This document shows, in pieces, positions 40,156 through 48,776 of a stretch of DNA of 64,000 nt; positions within the stretch are counted from its first letter, which is position 1, and each line of letters opens with the position of its first letter. Below the pieces are notes generated by a model. That model did no database searches and was not told the origin of the DNA. It saw nothing but the letters and a program-made list of their open reading frames with translations. Source of the DNA: Stakelama portus (lineage in GTDB: Bacteria > Pseudomonadota > Alphaproteobacteria > Sphingomonadales > Sphingomonadaceae); the NCBI RefSeq assembly GCF_003171655.1, contig NZ_QFZL01000003.1:1-64000 (forward strand). The letters run 5' to 3'. Made by a program: the position numbers and the translations under genes.

Positions 40156-41633
40156 CCGGCATCACCCGGCGGAGTGCGATCGCCGGGGCGCTGGCGGGTG
40201 GTGCGATCGGGCCGCTCGCCGCGCAGGCCGCCCGCGCGCGCCCGACGGCATCGCGCGCGCAGGACAGCGAGACGGTGATGCCGGTGATGCCGCCGCTCAC
40301 CGAATATATCGCGGGCGCGCAGAACGCGGCGGCGCCCGACGCGATCCGCGAACGCGCACGGCTCCACATCCTCGACACGCTTGCGTCGATCGTCGCCTGC
40401 CGCGATCTCGAGGCGGCGCGCCTCGGCCGCGCCTATGCGCTCGGCCCCGGCGGCAGCGGCACGACGACGATCCTCGGCACGACCCGGCAGGCCGCGCTTG
40501 TCGATGCGGTATTCGCCAGCGCGATGACCGGCCACGCCGCAGAGATCAACGATTTCATCCCGTCCGCCTATGTCCAGCCCGGTCCCGCAATCGTCAGCGC
40601 CGCACTGTCGCTGGCGCAGGCGCGCGGGCTGTCGGGTCGACAAGTGGTGAGCGCAGTGATCGTCGGCTATGAACTCGCCGGGCGCATTCCCAAGGCGATC
40701 GGCGCCCCGCGCCTCTATCGCTCGGGGCTGGCCAATCACGGTATCGGCCCGGTGTTCGGCACCGGCGCGGCAACCGCTTCGCTGCTCGGGCTCGACCAGA
40801 CGCAGGTCGCGCACATGCTCAGCTACTGCGCGCAGCAGGCGTCGGGATCGTGGCAATGGCTGCTCGACGTCCGCCACGTCGAAAAAGCGTTCGTGTTCGC
40901 CGGCATGGGCGCCCGGAACGGACTTCAGGCAACGTTGATGGCGGAACTCGGTTTCACCGGCGTGCCGGACAGTTTCGATGTCGAGGGTGGCTGGCTGCGC
41001 TGGCAATCCTTCGCCGAGGCGGACCGCAGCGTGCTGATCGACGGGCTGGGACGCGACTTCGAATTAAGCCATGCCGCGTTCAAACGCTATCCGACCGGCG
41101 GCCCCACCCAGCCTGCGGTGGAGGCTTTGCTGGCACTGCGCGAACAGATACGCCCCGACGCCATCGCGCACATCCTGATCGAAATGCCGGGCCGCGCCGA
41201 TGCTTTTCGCAGCGCGAATATGCCTGCGCTCAACCTTCCCTATCTTGCCGCAATCATCATGCTCGACGGAAAGCTCGATTTCACTGCGGCCCAATCGCTC
41301 GAACGGATGCACGGCGACCGTGCCGTTGCCGCGTTCCGCGAGAAAGTCGCAGTGGTGGAGGATGCTACGCAGGAAGCGGCGGAAGGCGAAGCTCGCGTCG
41401 AATCGGCGCGAGTCACCATCGTCCGCTCGCAAGGCGCCCCGCTGGTGAAGTTCATTCCCTATGTGCGCGGCTTCCCATCGCATCCGATGTCGCGGGAAGA
41501 TGTCGAACGCAAGGCGAGCGAACTTGTCGCCCCCGCGCTTGGTCAGGCCCGTGCTCGCGATCTGATCGACAGAGTCGCCGGCCTGGATACCGCTCGGCCC
41601 GTGGACGACCTTGTCGCAATGATCGGCACCTGA
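40152..41633 (+). CDS. MmgE/PrpD-family protein with Tat signal
   Basis: This 493-residue protein starts at a GTG overlapping the esterase stop (GTGA). The first 30 residues form a Tat-type signal (TRRSAIAGALAGGAIGPLAA). The rest is a MmgE/PrpD fold: ARLHILDTLASIVACRDLEAARLG, FASAMTGHAAEINDF, and the later GARNGLQATLMAELGFTG (all read in parts). Known members act on tricarboxylates or related acids (2-methylcitrate dehydratase, cis-aconitate decarboxylase). Export is unusual because those enzymes are cytoplasmic. The coupling to an esterase suggests it acts on an acid released by hydrolysis. Confidence 0.85.
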   Translation: MTGITRRSAIAGALAGGAIGPLAAQAARARPTASRAQDSETVMPVMPPLTEYIAGAQNAAAPDAIRERARLHILDTLASIVACRDLEAARLGRAYALGPGGSGTTTILGTTRQAALVDAVFASAMTGHAAEINDFIPSAYVQPGPAIVSAALSLAQARGLSGRQVVSAVIVGYELAGRIPKAIGAPRLYRSGLANHGIGPVFGTGAATASLLGLDQTQVAHMLSYCAQQASGSWQWLLDVRHVEKAFVFAGMGARNGLQATLMAELGFTGVPDSFDVEGGWLRWQSFAEADRSVLIDGLGRDFELSHAAFKRYPTGGPTQPAVEALLALREQIRPDAIAHILIEMPGRADAFRSANMPALNLPYLAAIIMLDGKLDFTAAQSLERMHGDRAVAAFREKVAVVEDATQEAAEGEARVESARVTIVRSQGAPLVKFIPYVRGFPSHPMSREDVERKASELVAPALGQARARDLIDRVAGLDTARPVDDLVAMIGT

Positions 41634-41745
41634 ACCGCTCGCTCGTCAGCCACGCCATCGGCCGGCGCAATCGACAAGATCGATCCGGTGCAATCGCGAA
41701 CCTCACATAGGGCCCTGCGCGGCAATTCATGCTATGCGTGCCGGT

Positions 41746-41955
41746 ATGAATGAACCTACGATCATCGAGCGCGCCTTCGCGCTGGCGGAGGGCGGCAGCT
41801 GCCGCAGCGTCGCGGACATCCGGCGCGCGCTGGTTTCCGAGCGTTTCGGCAATGTCGATGCGCACCTTGCCGGCAGCGCGATCAAGAAACAGCTCAACGC
41901 GATCCTCGCGCGCGCCGCTGCGTCGCGCGAAAACCCCGCGCCGACCGATCCCTAG
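41746..41955 (+). CDS. Small conserved-looking hypothetical protein
   Basis: This 69-residue protein reads MNEPTIIERAFALAEGGSCRSVADIRRALVSERFGNVDAHLAGSAIKKQL (in parts). It is helical, with no signal or membrane segment. The regular pattern of residues and typical codon use suggest a real gene. An ATG 12 bases upstream is possible. No clear ribosome site. It precedes the NUDIX gene by 28 bases on the same strand. I do not recognise a function. Confidence 0.55.
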   Translation: MNEPTIIERAFALAEGGSCRSVADIRRALVSERFGNVDAHLAGSAIKKQLNAILARAAASRENPAPTDP

Positions 41956-41983
41956 GCGCCGCGTTTCCGCCAAAGGCCGGACG

Positions 41984-42415
41984 ATGCCCGCCGATATCAC
42001 GCCGCCGATCCGCATCGCGTCCGCGCTGATCGACGATGGCGCGGGGCGGATGCTGCTGGTCCGCAAGCGCGGATCGCGCTTCTTCATGCTTGCGGGCGGC
42101 AAGATCGAGCCCGGCGAATCGCCGGAAGCCGCTTTGTTGCGCGAATTGCGCGAAGAAATCGGCCTGGTCCCCGATCCACGGGCGCCCCGCTATCTGGGCA
42201 GCTTCACTGCCGAAGCCGCGAACGAACCGGGCCGGCGCGTCGAGGCCGAACTCTATCACCTGCGAATCGCGCCGTCGCTGGCGCATCCCCGCGCCGAAAT
42301 CGCCGAGGCGCGCTGGCTCACCGAATCGCAAGCGCGCAGCCTGCCGCTCGCCAATCTGGCGCGCGACCATGTCCTGCCGATCTTCGAATCGCTGCTGCGC
42401 GCGGACGCCGGCTGA
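41984..42415 (+). CDS. NUDIX hydrolase
   Basis: This 143-residue protein has a complete NUDIX box at residues 39-61 (G-x5-E-x7-REL-REE-x-GL). It should cleave a nucleoside diphosphate linked to another moiety, probably with Mg2+. Substrate cannot be deduced. It lies upstream of the oxidase assembly operon, where coxA would usually be expected, and seems unrelated to it. Confidence 0.9.
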   Translation: MPADITPPIRIASALIDDGAGRMLLVRKRGSRFFMLAGGKIEPGESPEAALLRELREEIGLVPDPRAPRYLGSFTAEAANEPGRRVEAELYHLRIAPSLAHPRAEIAEARWLTESQARSLPLANLARDHVLPIFESLLRADAG

Positions 42416-42487
42416 GCCCGCCCTGGAAACGCTGTCGCGCCGTCCCTCTTTTCGGATCGCACGACAACGCGTATAGCGCGCGGCATC

Positions 42488-43399
42488 ATGGCATCGTCAC
42501 CTGTATCCGCGTCCGCGCTATCCATGCCCGCCGACTGGCGCGATTTCCTCGCGCTGACCAAGCCGGGCGTGATGCGGCTCGTGGTCTTCACCGGTCTGTG
42601 CGGCATGCTTGCCGCGCCGGTCCAGACCCATCCCGTGCTCGCCTTTACCGCGATCCTGTGCATCGCGATGGGCGCCGGCGGCGCCGCAGCGCTCAACCAA
42701 TGGTATGAGGCCGATCTCGACGCAAAGATGAAGCGCACGCGCGAACGCCCGCTGCCCGGCGGGCGGATGGAGCGCCAGTCGGCGCTGCATTTCGGCGTCG
42801 GCCTGTCGGTCGCATCGGTGGTGCTGATGTATTTCGCGATCAACCTGCTGTCGGCAGCGATCCTGACCGCATCGATCCTGTATTACGTCGTCATCTATAC
42901 GGTGTGGCTGAAGCGCCGCACGCCGCAGAATATCGTCATCGGCGGCGCCGCCGGCGCCTTTCCGCCGCTGATCGGCTGGGCCGCGGCGACCGGACAGGTG
43001 TCGTTGCTGCCGGTATTGCTCTTCGCGCTCGTTTTCCTGTGGACGCCGCCGCATTTCTGGGCGCTCGCGCTGTTCGTGAAGAGCGATTACGCCAATGCCG
43101 GCGTGCCGATGCTGCCGGTGGTGGCGGGCGAGCGGACGACACGAACCCAGATCGGCCTCTATACGCTGCCGATGATCGCCGCTGCCATCGCGCCCTGGGC
43201 ACTCGGGCTGACCGGCGCGATCTATGGCGTGGCTTCGATCCTGCTCAACCTGGTGTTCGGTGCGCTGGCGCTGGCCGTCACGTTCCGCCGCACCGGCACC
43301 GACGATGCGATGAAGCCTGAAAAGCGCCTCTTTGCGTGGTCGATCGTCTATCTGTTCCTCATTTTCGGCGCACTGGTCGCCGACCGGTGGCTGGCATGA
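42488..43399 (+). CDS. ctaB: Heme O synthase (protoheme IX farnesyltransferase)
   Basis: This 303-residue integral membrane UbiA-family prenyltransferase has [18 protein letters not shown], the first Asp motif [21 protein letters not shown], and the conserved block [30 protein letters not shown] (both read in parts). It attaches a farnesyl group to heme b to make heme O for the terminal oxidase. About nine membrane segments. Its TGA overlaps the next gene's ATG. First gene of the ctaB-coxF-ctaG-coxC run. Confidence 0.95.
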   Translation: MASSPVSASALSMPADWRDFLALTKPGVMRLVVFTGLCGMLAAPVQTHPVLAFTAILCIAMGAGGAAALNQWYEADLDAKMKRTRERPLPGGRMERQSALHFGVGLSVASVVLMYFAINLLSAAILTASILYYVVIYTVWLKRRTPQNIVIGGAAGAFPPLIGWAAATGQVSLLPVLLFALVFLWTPPHFWALALFVKSDYANAGVPMLPVVAGERTTRTQIGLYTLPMIAAAIAPWALGLTGAIYGVASILLNLVFGALALAVTFRRTGTDDAMKPEKRLFAWSIVYLFLIFGALVADRWLA

Positions 43400-43605
43400 C
43401 CGACAAACGCGACGACGATCTGATCGCGGGCCGCGCCAGCGCCCCGACCCCGCCGAACGCCGAACAGGAAGCGCGCGACCATGCGATACAGGTGCGCAAG
43501 CGCCAGAAATCGCGCGCGCTGGTGATGGCGCTGATGCTCGGCGCGTTCGTGCTTCTGATCTTCGCGATTTCGATCGTGAAGATCGCAGCAGGGGTGGCGC
43601 CATGA
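43396..43605 (+). CDS. Small single-pass oxidase-associated protein (CoxF-like)
   Basis: This 69-residue protein has a charged N-terminal part and one membrane segment at about 41-62 ([21 protein letters not shown]). It overlaps ctaB and ctaG by ATGA at both ends. Small proteins of this shape between ctaB and ctaG are called CoxF in alphaproteobacteria. Sequence alone would not identify it; the context does. Confidence 0.7.
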   Translation: MTDKRDDDLIAGRASAPTPPNAEQEARDHAIQVRKRQKSRALVMALMLGAFVLLIFAISIVKIAAGVAP

Positions 43606-44138
43606 TCAATCGCAAGGTCCGTACCGGCCTGCTGGCGCTGGCCGGCGTGTTCGGCATGACCGGCCTGGGTTTCGCCAGCGTGCCGCTCTATCGCGTCTTC
43701 TGCCAGGTTACCGGCCTCAACGGCACGGTCAGCCGCGGGCTTCAGGCGCCGGGCGAAAGCGGGCAGAAGATCGTCATCGGTTTCGATTCGAATATCGATC
43801 AGCGGCTCGACTGGAGCTTCAAGCCCGAGCGCCGCACCGAAACGATCGATATCGGCGGGCGCGACCTGGCGTTTTTCATCGCCACCAACGACAGCGATCA
43901 GCCGGTTACCGGGCGGGCGACCTATAATGTGACGCCCGCGCGCGCCGGGAAATATTTCCGCAAGATCCAGTGTTTCTGCTTCACCGAACAGACATTGCAG
44001 CCGCATCAGACGGTGCGGATGCCGGTGATCTTCTATGTCGACCCGGCGATCCGTGACGACCCCGACACCGCCGATGTCGAAAAAATCACGCTTTCGTACA
44101 CATTTTACCCTGTGGATTCCGGTCGAAGCCCGAGCTAG
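43602..44138 (+). CDS. ctaG: Cytochrome c oxidase assembly protein CtaG/Cox11
   Basis: This 178-residue protein has one N-terminal membrane anchor (about 8-27) and a periplasmic Cox11 domain with the copper-binding CFCF at 124-127 (KIQCFCFTEQ), and VPLYRVFCQVTGLNGT early on. It delivers copper to the CuB site of oxidase subunit I. The ATG overlaps the stop of the small preceding gene. Confidence 0.95.
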   Translation: MINRKVRTGLLALAGVFGMTGLGFASVPLYRVFCQVTGLNGTVSRGLQAPGESGQKIVIGFDSNIDQRLDWSFKPERRTETIDIGGRDLAFFIATNDSDQPVTGRATYNVTPARAGKYFRKIQCFCFTEQTLQPHQTVRMPVIFYVDPAIRDDPDTADVEKITLSYTFYPVDSGRSPS

Positions 44139-44212
44139 AGGGTTTGCGGAAATTCGCGGCATGGGGCATGTCGCTGCCGCCCAGAGCGGGAACAGATCAA
44201 AAGGGACAATCG

Positions 44213-45049
44213 ATGGCCGGAGCCAGGAACCACCAATATCACATCCTCAATCCCAGCCCCTGGCCGCTGATCGGATCGATCGCGGCGCTGGTGATGACGT
44301 CCGGTCTCGTCATGTACATGCACGAAATTGCGGGCGGTCCCTGGGTCGCGGGCGCGGGCCTGATCGGCGTGCTGTTCACGATGTTCAGCTGGTGGGTCGA
44401 TGTCATCAAGGAAGCCAATGGCGGCGAACACACGCCCGTCGTTCAGCTTCACCTTCGCTATGGCATGATCCTGTTCATCGCTTCGGAAGTGATGTTCTTC
44501 GTCGGCTGGTTCTGGGCGTGGTTCGATTTCGCGCTCTTCCCCTCGAGCGTCGAAGCGGTCGGCGGTCAGTGGCCGCCCAAGGGCATGGAAGTGCTGAACG
44601 CGTTCGAACTGCCGCTGCTCAACACCTTCATCCTGCTGCTTTCGGGCACCACCGTCACCTGGGCGCACCATGCGCTGATCCATGGCGATCGCGACGGCCT
44701 GAAAAAGGGTCTGTGGCTGACGATCATCCTCGGCATGATCTTCTCCTCGATCCAGGCATATGAATATATCCACGCCCCCTTCCCGTTCGCCGCGGCCAGC
44801 GAAGGCGGATCGAGCTATGGCGGCGCCTTCTACATGGCGACCGGCTTCCACGGCTTCCACGTGCTTGTCGGCACGATCTTCCTGATCGTGAACCTGATCC
44901 GCGCATATCGGGGCGACTTCACGCCGCGCCAGCATTTCGGCTTCGAAGCCGCTGCCTGGTACTGGCATTTCGTCGACGTGGTATGGCTCTTCCTCTTCGT
45001 CTCCATCTATGTGTGGGGCAGCTGGGGCGCCCCGGTCCACGGTGTCTGA
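44213..45049 (+). CDS. coxC: Cytochrome c oxidase subunit III
   Basis: This 278-residue protein has seven membrane segments and the subunit III signatures FVGWFWAWFDFALFPS, LNTFILLLSGTTVTWAHHAL and GFHGFHVLVGTIFL .. FEAAAWYWHFVDVVWLFLF. The start is at the ATG at 44213, preceded by AAAGGGA; an upstream ATG is out of conserved range. Subunits I and II are not in the window. Confidence 0.96.
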   Translation: MAGARNHQYHILNPSPWPLIGSIAALVMTSGLVMYMHEIAGGPWVAGAGLIGVLFTMFSWWVDVIKEANGGEHTPVVQLHLRYGMILFIASEVMFFVGWFWAWFDFALFPSSVEAVGGQWPPKGMEVLNAFELPLLNTFILLLSGTTVTWAHHALIHGDRDGLKKGLWLTIILGMIFSSIQAYEYIHAPFPFAAASEGGSSYGGAFYMATGFHGFHVLVGTIFLIVNLIRAYRGDFTPRQHFGFEAAAWYWHFVDVVWLFLFVSIYVWGSWGAPVHGV

Positions 45050-45428
45050 TCCGCAACCGAAAACACCGGAGCCGGCACCTGTCGACTCCGGTACCAAAGG
45101 CAGTTGCCCGCGCTGCGGCGCGGGCACGCTTTTTTCCGGTCCGGTAAAATTCGCCGATCGCTGCAGCGAATGCGGGCTCGATTTCACGCAGTTCAATGTC
45201 GGTGACGGCCCGGTCGTTTTTCTGACGCTCGGCATCGGCGCATTCGTCACCATCCTGGCGGTCGTCGTCGAACTCAGCTTCTCGCCGCCCTTCTGGGTGC
45301 ATGCGGCGCTGTGGATTCCGCTGACGCTGATCCTGGTGGTCGTCACGCTGCGTTTCGCCAAGGGGCTGCTGCTCGCCCTCGAATACCGCAACAAGGCGGC
45401 CGAGGGGCGCATCGCGCGCGACGAATAA
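45042..45428 (+). CDS. DUF983 family zinc-ribbon membrane protein
   Basis: This 128-residue protein has a zinc-ribbon CPRCG .. CSECG pair (about residues 18-40) followed by two membrane segments (about 53-75 and 80-100). The GTG start overlaps the coxC stop. Proteins of this family sit beside coxC and SURF1 genes in many alphaproteobacteria. Role in oxidase assembly is presumed, not proven. Confidence 0.85.
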   Translation: MSDPQPKTPEPAPVDSGTKGSCPRCGAGTLFSGPVKFADRCSECGLDFTQFNVGDGPVVFLTLGIGAFVTILAVVVELSFSPPFWVHAALWIPLTLILVVVTLRFAKGLLLALEYRNKAAEGRIARDE

Positions 45429-46084
45429 TGCCGCGTCTCCCGATCCTCCCCACCCTGCTTGTCGCGCTTGCGGTCGCGGCGATGATCGCGCTCGGCATCT
45501 GGCAACTCGATCGGCGCGACTGGAAGCTGGGACTGATCGAACGCTATTCGGGCAATCTGGAAAAGCCCGAAATCGCCTTTCCCCGGCCGCCCGTCGGCGA
45601 ACGCTATCTCTTCCGCCGCGCGCATGGCTTTTGCCTGCGCACCACCGGGTGGCAAACGCGCGCGGGCCACAGCGTCGATGGCACGACCGGCTATCGTCAG
45701 ATCGCCGAATGCGCGACCGGCGGCGCCGAAGGGCCGGTGCTGCTTGTCGATATGGGCGTTACCAGCGATCCCAAGGCGCAACCGCAATGGCGCGGAGGCC
45801 CGGTGCGGGGCGTGATCGGCGCGGCGCCGGGCAGCGAATCGGTAATCGGATCGGCGCTTTCGGGAAAGAGCGCGCCGATATTGCTGATGCTGGTTTCCGA
45901 TACCCCGGCGCCGGGGCTGCAGGCGACTCAGCCGCCCGATCCGGCCAGCCTGCCCAACAATCACCTCGCCTATGCCGTGCAGTGGTTCCTGTTCGCCGCA
46001 GTCGCCGTCATCATCTATCTGCTGGCATTGCGCCGCCGACAGCGTCGGGCTGAAACGCCTGACGAGGCCGCACCCAAGTCCTAG
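45428..46084 (+). CDS. SURF1 family oxidase assembly protein
   Basis: This 218-residue protein has N- and C-terminal membrane segments (about 4-23 and 180-200) and SURF1 features: GIWQLDRRDWKLGLIERY near the start, and NNHLAYAVQWFLFAAVAVIIYL at the end. It helps heme insertion into subunit I. The ATG overlaps the DUF983 stop (TAATG). The stop TAG is part of the CTAG that borders the inserted small element, so the last codons may have been altered by that insertion. Confidence 0.9.
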   Translation: MPRLPILPTLLVALAVAAMIALGIWQLDRRDWKLGLIERYSGNLEKPEIAFPRPPVGERYLFRRAHGFCLRTTGWQTRAGHSVDGTTGYRQIAECATGGAEGPVLLVDMGVTSDPKAQPQWRGGPVRGVIGAAPGSESVIGSALSGKSAPILLMLVSDTPAPGLQATQPPDPASLPNNHLAYAVQWFLFAAVAVIIYLLALRRRQRRAETPDEAAPKS

Positions 46085-46350
46085 GCCGTGAACCCATAAG
46101 CGGCGCCGTCGAGGTTTGAGGCAAAATGGCTCAGCGCAAGGAGGCAGGGCGCAGGAATATGGCGATATTTCAAGCTCTGCCGACGCAGCGCCGGGCCATT
46201 TTGGTCAAATCCCTTCGGGACGCCGGAATGGCTTCCATCTCGGCCCAAAACGGCCTTGAAAGGGCGCCCAGCCCTCCCGGCGGCCGCTTTGGCCCGATAT
46301 GTTCGCCATTCCAGCGCCTCGGCGGTGTCGTTTATGGGTTCACGACCTAG
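46081..46350. mobile_element. MITE-like element with CTAG duplications, IS5-family ends
   Basis: A 262-bp segment (46085-46346) is flanked by direct CTAG repeats (46081-46084 and 46347-46350). It has 15-bp terminal inverted repeats differing at one base (GCCGTGAACCCATAA and, read inward from the right, GTCGTGAACCCATAA). It has no transposase gene. Its ends match the IS end at 109-123. The end codons even translate to AYGFTA-stop and VYGFTT-stop, like AYESTA-stop of that transposase. It fills the gap between the SURF1 gene and thrC. Confidence 0.8.
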
Positions 46351-46393
46351 TTTCTTGCCGCATGGCGCCCCCGCCGCTAAGCGATCGCCCACC

Positions 46394-47794
46394 ATGCGCT
46401 ATCAGAGCACCAGAGGCGCCGCGCCAACGCTCGGCTTTCGTGACGTCACGCTGACCGGCCTGGCGGCCGATGGCGGACTCTATGTTCCCGAAACCTGGCC
46501 GTCCTTCGCCGCCGCCGACATCGCCGCGTTGCGCGGCCTCAGCTATGTCGAAACCGCCGTCCGGGTGATGCTGCCCTTTGTCGGCGAGGATCTGACCGAG
46601 GATGAGCTGCGCGACCTGTGCACGCGTGCCTATGGCCGCTTCGCCCATGCCGCGGTGACGCCGCTCGTCCAGCTCGATCGGCAACAATGGCTGCTCGAAC
46701 TGTTCCACGGCCCGACGCTCGCGTTCAAGGACGTTGCGCTTCAGCTGCTTGGCCGTTTCTTTGAAAAATTCCTCAAGGGCAGCGACGCCCACCTGACCAT
46801 CGTCGGTGCGACATCGGGCGATACCGGCAGTGCCGCGATCGATGCCGTTGCCGGGCGCGAAGGCGTCGACATCTTCATGCTCCACCCCAAGGGGCGCGTC
46901 AGCGACGTGCAGCGCCGCCAGATGACGACGGTGCTGGCGCCCAACGTCCATAATATCGCGATCGAAGGCAGTTTCGACGACGCGCAGGCGCTGGTGAAGG
47001 CGATGTTCAACGATCCCGGCTTTTCGGGACGGTTCCAGCTGTCGGCGGTCAATTCGATCAACTGGGCGCGGCTGATGGCGCAGGTGGTTTATTATTTCTA
47101 CGCCGCCGTCCGGCTGGGCGCGCCCGAGCGCGAAGTCGCCTTTTCGGTCCCGACCGGCAATTTCGGCGACGTCTTCGCCGGCTATGTCGCGGCAAGGATG
47201 GGGCTGCCGGTCGCAAAGCTGATCGTCGCGACCAACGTCAACGACATTCTCCACCGCGCATTGTCGAGCGGCGATTATTCGACCGGCACGGTGACGCCCA
47301 CCGCCGCGCCGTCGATGGACATTCAGGTCAGCTCCAATTTCGAACGGCTGTTGTTCGACCTCGCCGATCGCGACGGCACCGCGATGGCGGATCAGATGCG
47401 CGGGTTCGAATCGAGCCGCGCGATGCGGCTCACCAATGCACAGCGCGAAGGCGCGTCGGCGCTGTTCGTCAGTGACCGGGTGGAGCCCGCGCATATGAGC
47501 GAAGCGATGCGCTGGGCCGCGTCCGAAGCGGGCAATGTGATCGATCCGCACACCGCGATCGGCCTTGCCGCCGCGCGCCGCGCCGATATCGACCCGGCCA
47601 TTCCGATCGTGACGCTGGCGACGGCGCATCCGGCGAAATTCCCCGAAGCGGTCGAACGCGCCACCGGCAGCCGCGCGTCGCTGCCCGGTCGGGTCGGCGA
47701 CCTGTTCGAGCGACAGGAACGCTATGACGTGCTGCCCGGCACGTTCGAAGCGGTCACCGAATATATCGCCGCCCGCGCGGTGCCGAAAAGCTAA
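46394..47794 (+). CDS. thrC: Threonine synthase
   Basis: This 466-residue PLP enzyme converts O-phosphohomoserine to threonine. It shows the N-terminal YQSTRG and DGGLYVPE, the PLP-Lys motif LAFKD (Lys 112), the phosphate loop ATSGDTGSAA, and NSINWARLMAQ .. YYF and VPTGNFGDVFAGY. Length is normal for the long form. It follows the oxidase assembly genes in the common sphingomonad order. The start lies 43 bases after the inserted element. Confidence 0.96.
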   Translation: MRYQSTRGAAPTLGFRDVTLTGLAADGGLYVPETWPSFAAADIAALRGLSYVETAVRVMLPFVGEDLTEDELRDLCTRAYGRFAHAAVTPLVQLDRQQWLLELFHGPTLAFKDVALQLLGRFFEKFLKGSDAHLTIVGATSGDTGSAAIDAVAGREGVDIFMLHPKGRVSDVQRRQMTTVLAPNVHNIAIEGSFDDAQALVKAMFNDPGFSGRFQLSAVNSINWARLMAQVVYYFYAAVRLGAPEREVAFSVPTGNFGDVFAGYVAARMGLPVAKLIVATNVNDILHRALSSGDYSTGTVTPTAAPSMDIQVSSNFERLLFDLADRDGTAMADQMRGFESSRAMRLTNAQREGASALFVSDRVEPAHMSEAMRWAASEAGNVIDPHTAIGLAAARRADIDPAIPIVTLATAHPAKFPEAVERATGSRASLPGRVGDLFERQERYDVLPGTFEAVTEYIAARAVPKS

Positions 47795-47805
47795 GGACAA
47801 GCCAT

Positions 47806-47893
47806 TTGGGCTGAGCCTGTCGAAGCCCTGTTCTTCTTGTCGATCCGGCCACAGGAAGAACTGCCTTTCGACAAGCTCAGGGCAAACGGGCAT
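47806..47893. repeat. REP-like intergenic inverted repeat
   Basis: TGAGCCTGTCGAAG and, 50 bases later, its near complement TTTCGACAAGCTCA flank an imperfect centre. Related arms recur at 50709-50816 and 55347-55440. It lies between thrC and a methyltransferase gene, and may stop transcription of thrC. Confidence 0.7.
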
Positions 47894-47903
47894 TGGAGCG
47901 ACG

Positions 47904-48776
47904 ATGCAACTGGTCACCCTCACCGGCGAACCCTGGGCCGATTATGGCCTGATCGATTGCGGCAATGGTCGCAAGCTCGAACGCTATGGCGACTATCGCT
48001 TCATCCGCCCCGAACCGCAGGCGATGTGGGCGCCGGCGAGCGACGACTGGGACGCGCATGCCGAATTCGTCCCCGGATCGGACGAGGATGGCGGCGGCCG
48101 CTGGCAATATGACAAGCCGGTTCCGCGCGAAGGATGGCCGCTGCGCTGGAAGCAAGTGACCTTCACGGCGCAGACCACGCCGTTCCGCCACCTCGGCTTT
48201 TTCCCGGACATGGTACCGGTATGGGACTGGATGCGCGACCGGCTGGAAGGCGCGCAGGAACCCGAATGCATGAACCTGTTCGGCTATACCGGGGTCGGCA
48301 CGCTGGCGCTGTCGGCGGCGGGCGCGAAAGTGACGCATGTCGATGCGTCGAAAAAGTCCGTGGCCGAGGGCAAGGCCAATGCCGCGCTGTCGGGCATGGA
48401 GGATAATCCGATCCGCTGGATGATCGATGACGCCGGCAAATTCACGGCCCGCGAAGGTCGCCGCGGCCGGCGCTATGACGGGATCATCCTCGATCCGCCC
48501 AAATGGGGCCGCGGACCCAATGGCGAGGTGTGGAAGCTTGAGGAAGGGCTGCCGCAGCTGATCGCCGATTGCCGGGCGCTGCTCGACGAAAATTCGCGCT
48601 TCCTGTTCCTCACCGTCTATGCCGTGCGCATGTCGGCGCTGGCGATCGGCGAACTGGTCCGCCAGCATTTCGCCGATCTTGGCGGCACAATCGAATGCGG
48701 CGAGCTGACCGTGCGCGAGGAATCGCGGGGGCTGTTGCTGCCCACCGCGATCTTCGCGCGCTGGAGCCGCGACTGA
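47904..48776 (+). CDS. Class I SAM-dependent (rRNA-type) methyltransferase
   Basis: This 290-residue protein has the SAM-binding motif NLFGYTGVGTLALSAAGA, followed by VDASKKSVAEGKANA and the target-base motif LDPPKWGRG. This is the RlmI/RlmK type arrangement, but without an N-terminal PUA domain. Probable substrate is a cytosine or guanine in 23S rRNA. ATG at 47904 follows GGAGCG. The gene is separated from thrC by a REP-like repeat. Confidence 0.88.
   Translation: MQLVTLTGEPWADYGLIDCGNGRKLERYGDYRFIRPEPQAMWAPASDDWDAHAEFVPGSDEDGGGRWQYDKPVPREGWPLRWKQVTFTAQTTPFRHLGFFPDMVPVWDWMRDRLEGAQEPECMNLFGYTGVGTLALSAAGAKVTHVDASKKSVAEGKANAALSGMEDNPIRWMIDDAGKFTAREGRRGRRYDGIILDPPKWGRGPNGEVWKLEEGLPQLIADCRALLDENSRFLFLTVYAVRMSALAIGELVRQHFADLGGTIECGELTVREESRGLLLPTAIFARWSRD

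Noticed and set aside
41634..41745. A possible tRNA or small RNA between the PrpD gene and the next small gene
   Set aside because: No cloverleaf, T-loop or terminator could be found by eye.
44135..45964. A 609-residue open frame antisense to coxC, DUF983 and SURF1 genes
   Set aside because: The opposite strand encodes well-conserved oxidase genes; the frame is a by-product of high GC third positions.
46126..46350. A 74-residue frame inside the small element at 46 kb
   Set aside because: It has no coding features beyond the vestigial transposase end codons, and the opposite strand has an equivalent open frame; the element is best seen as non-coding.
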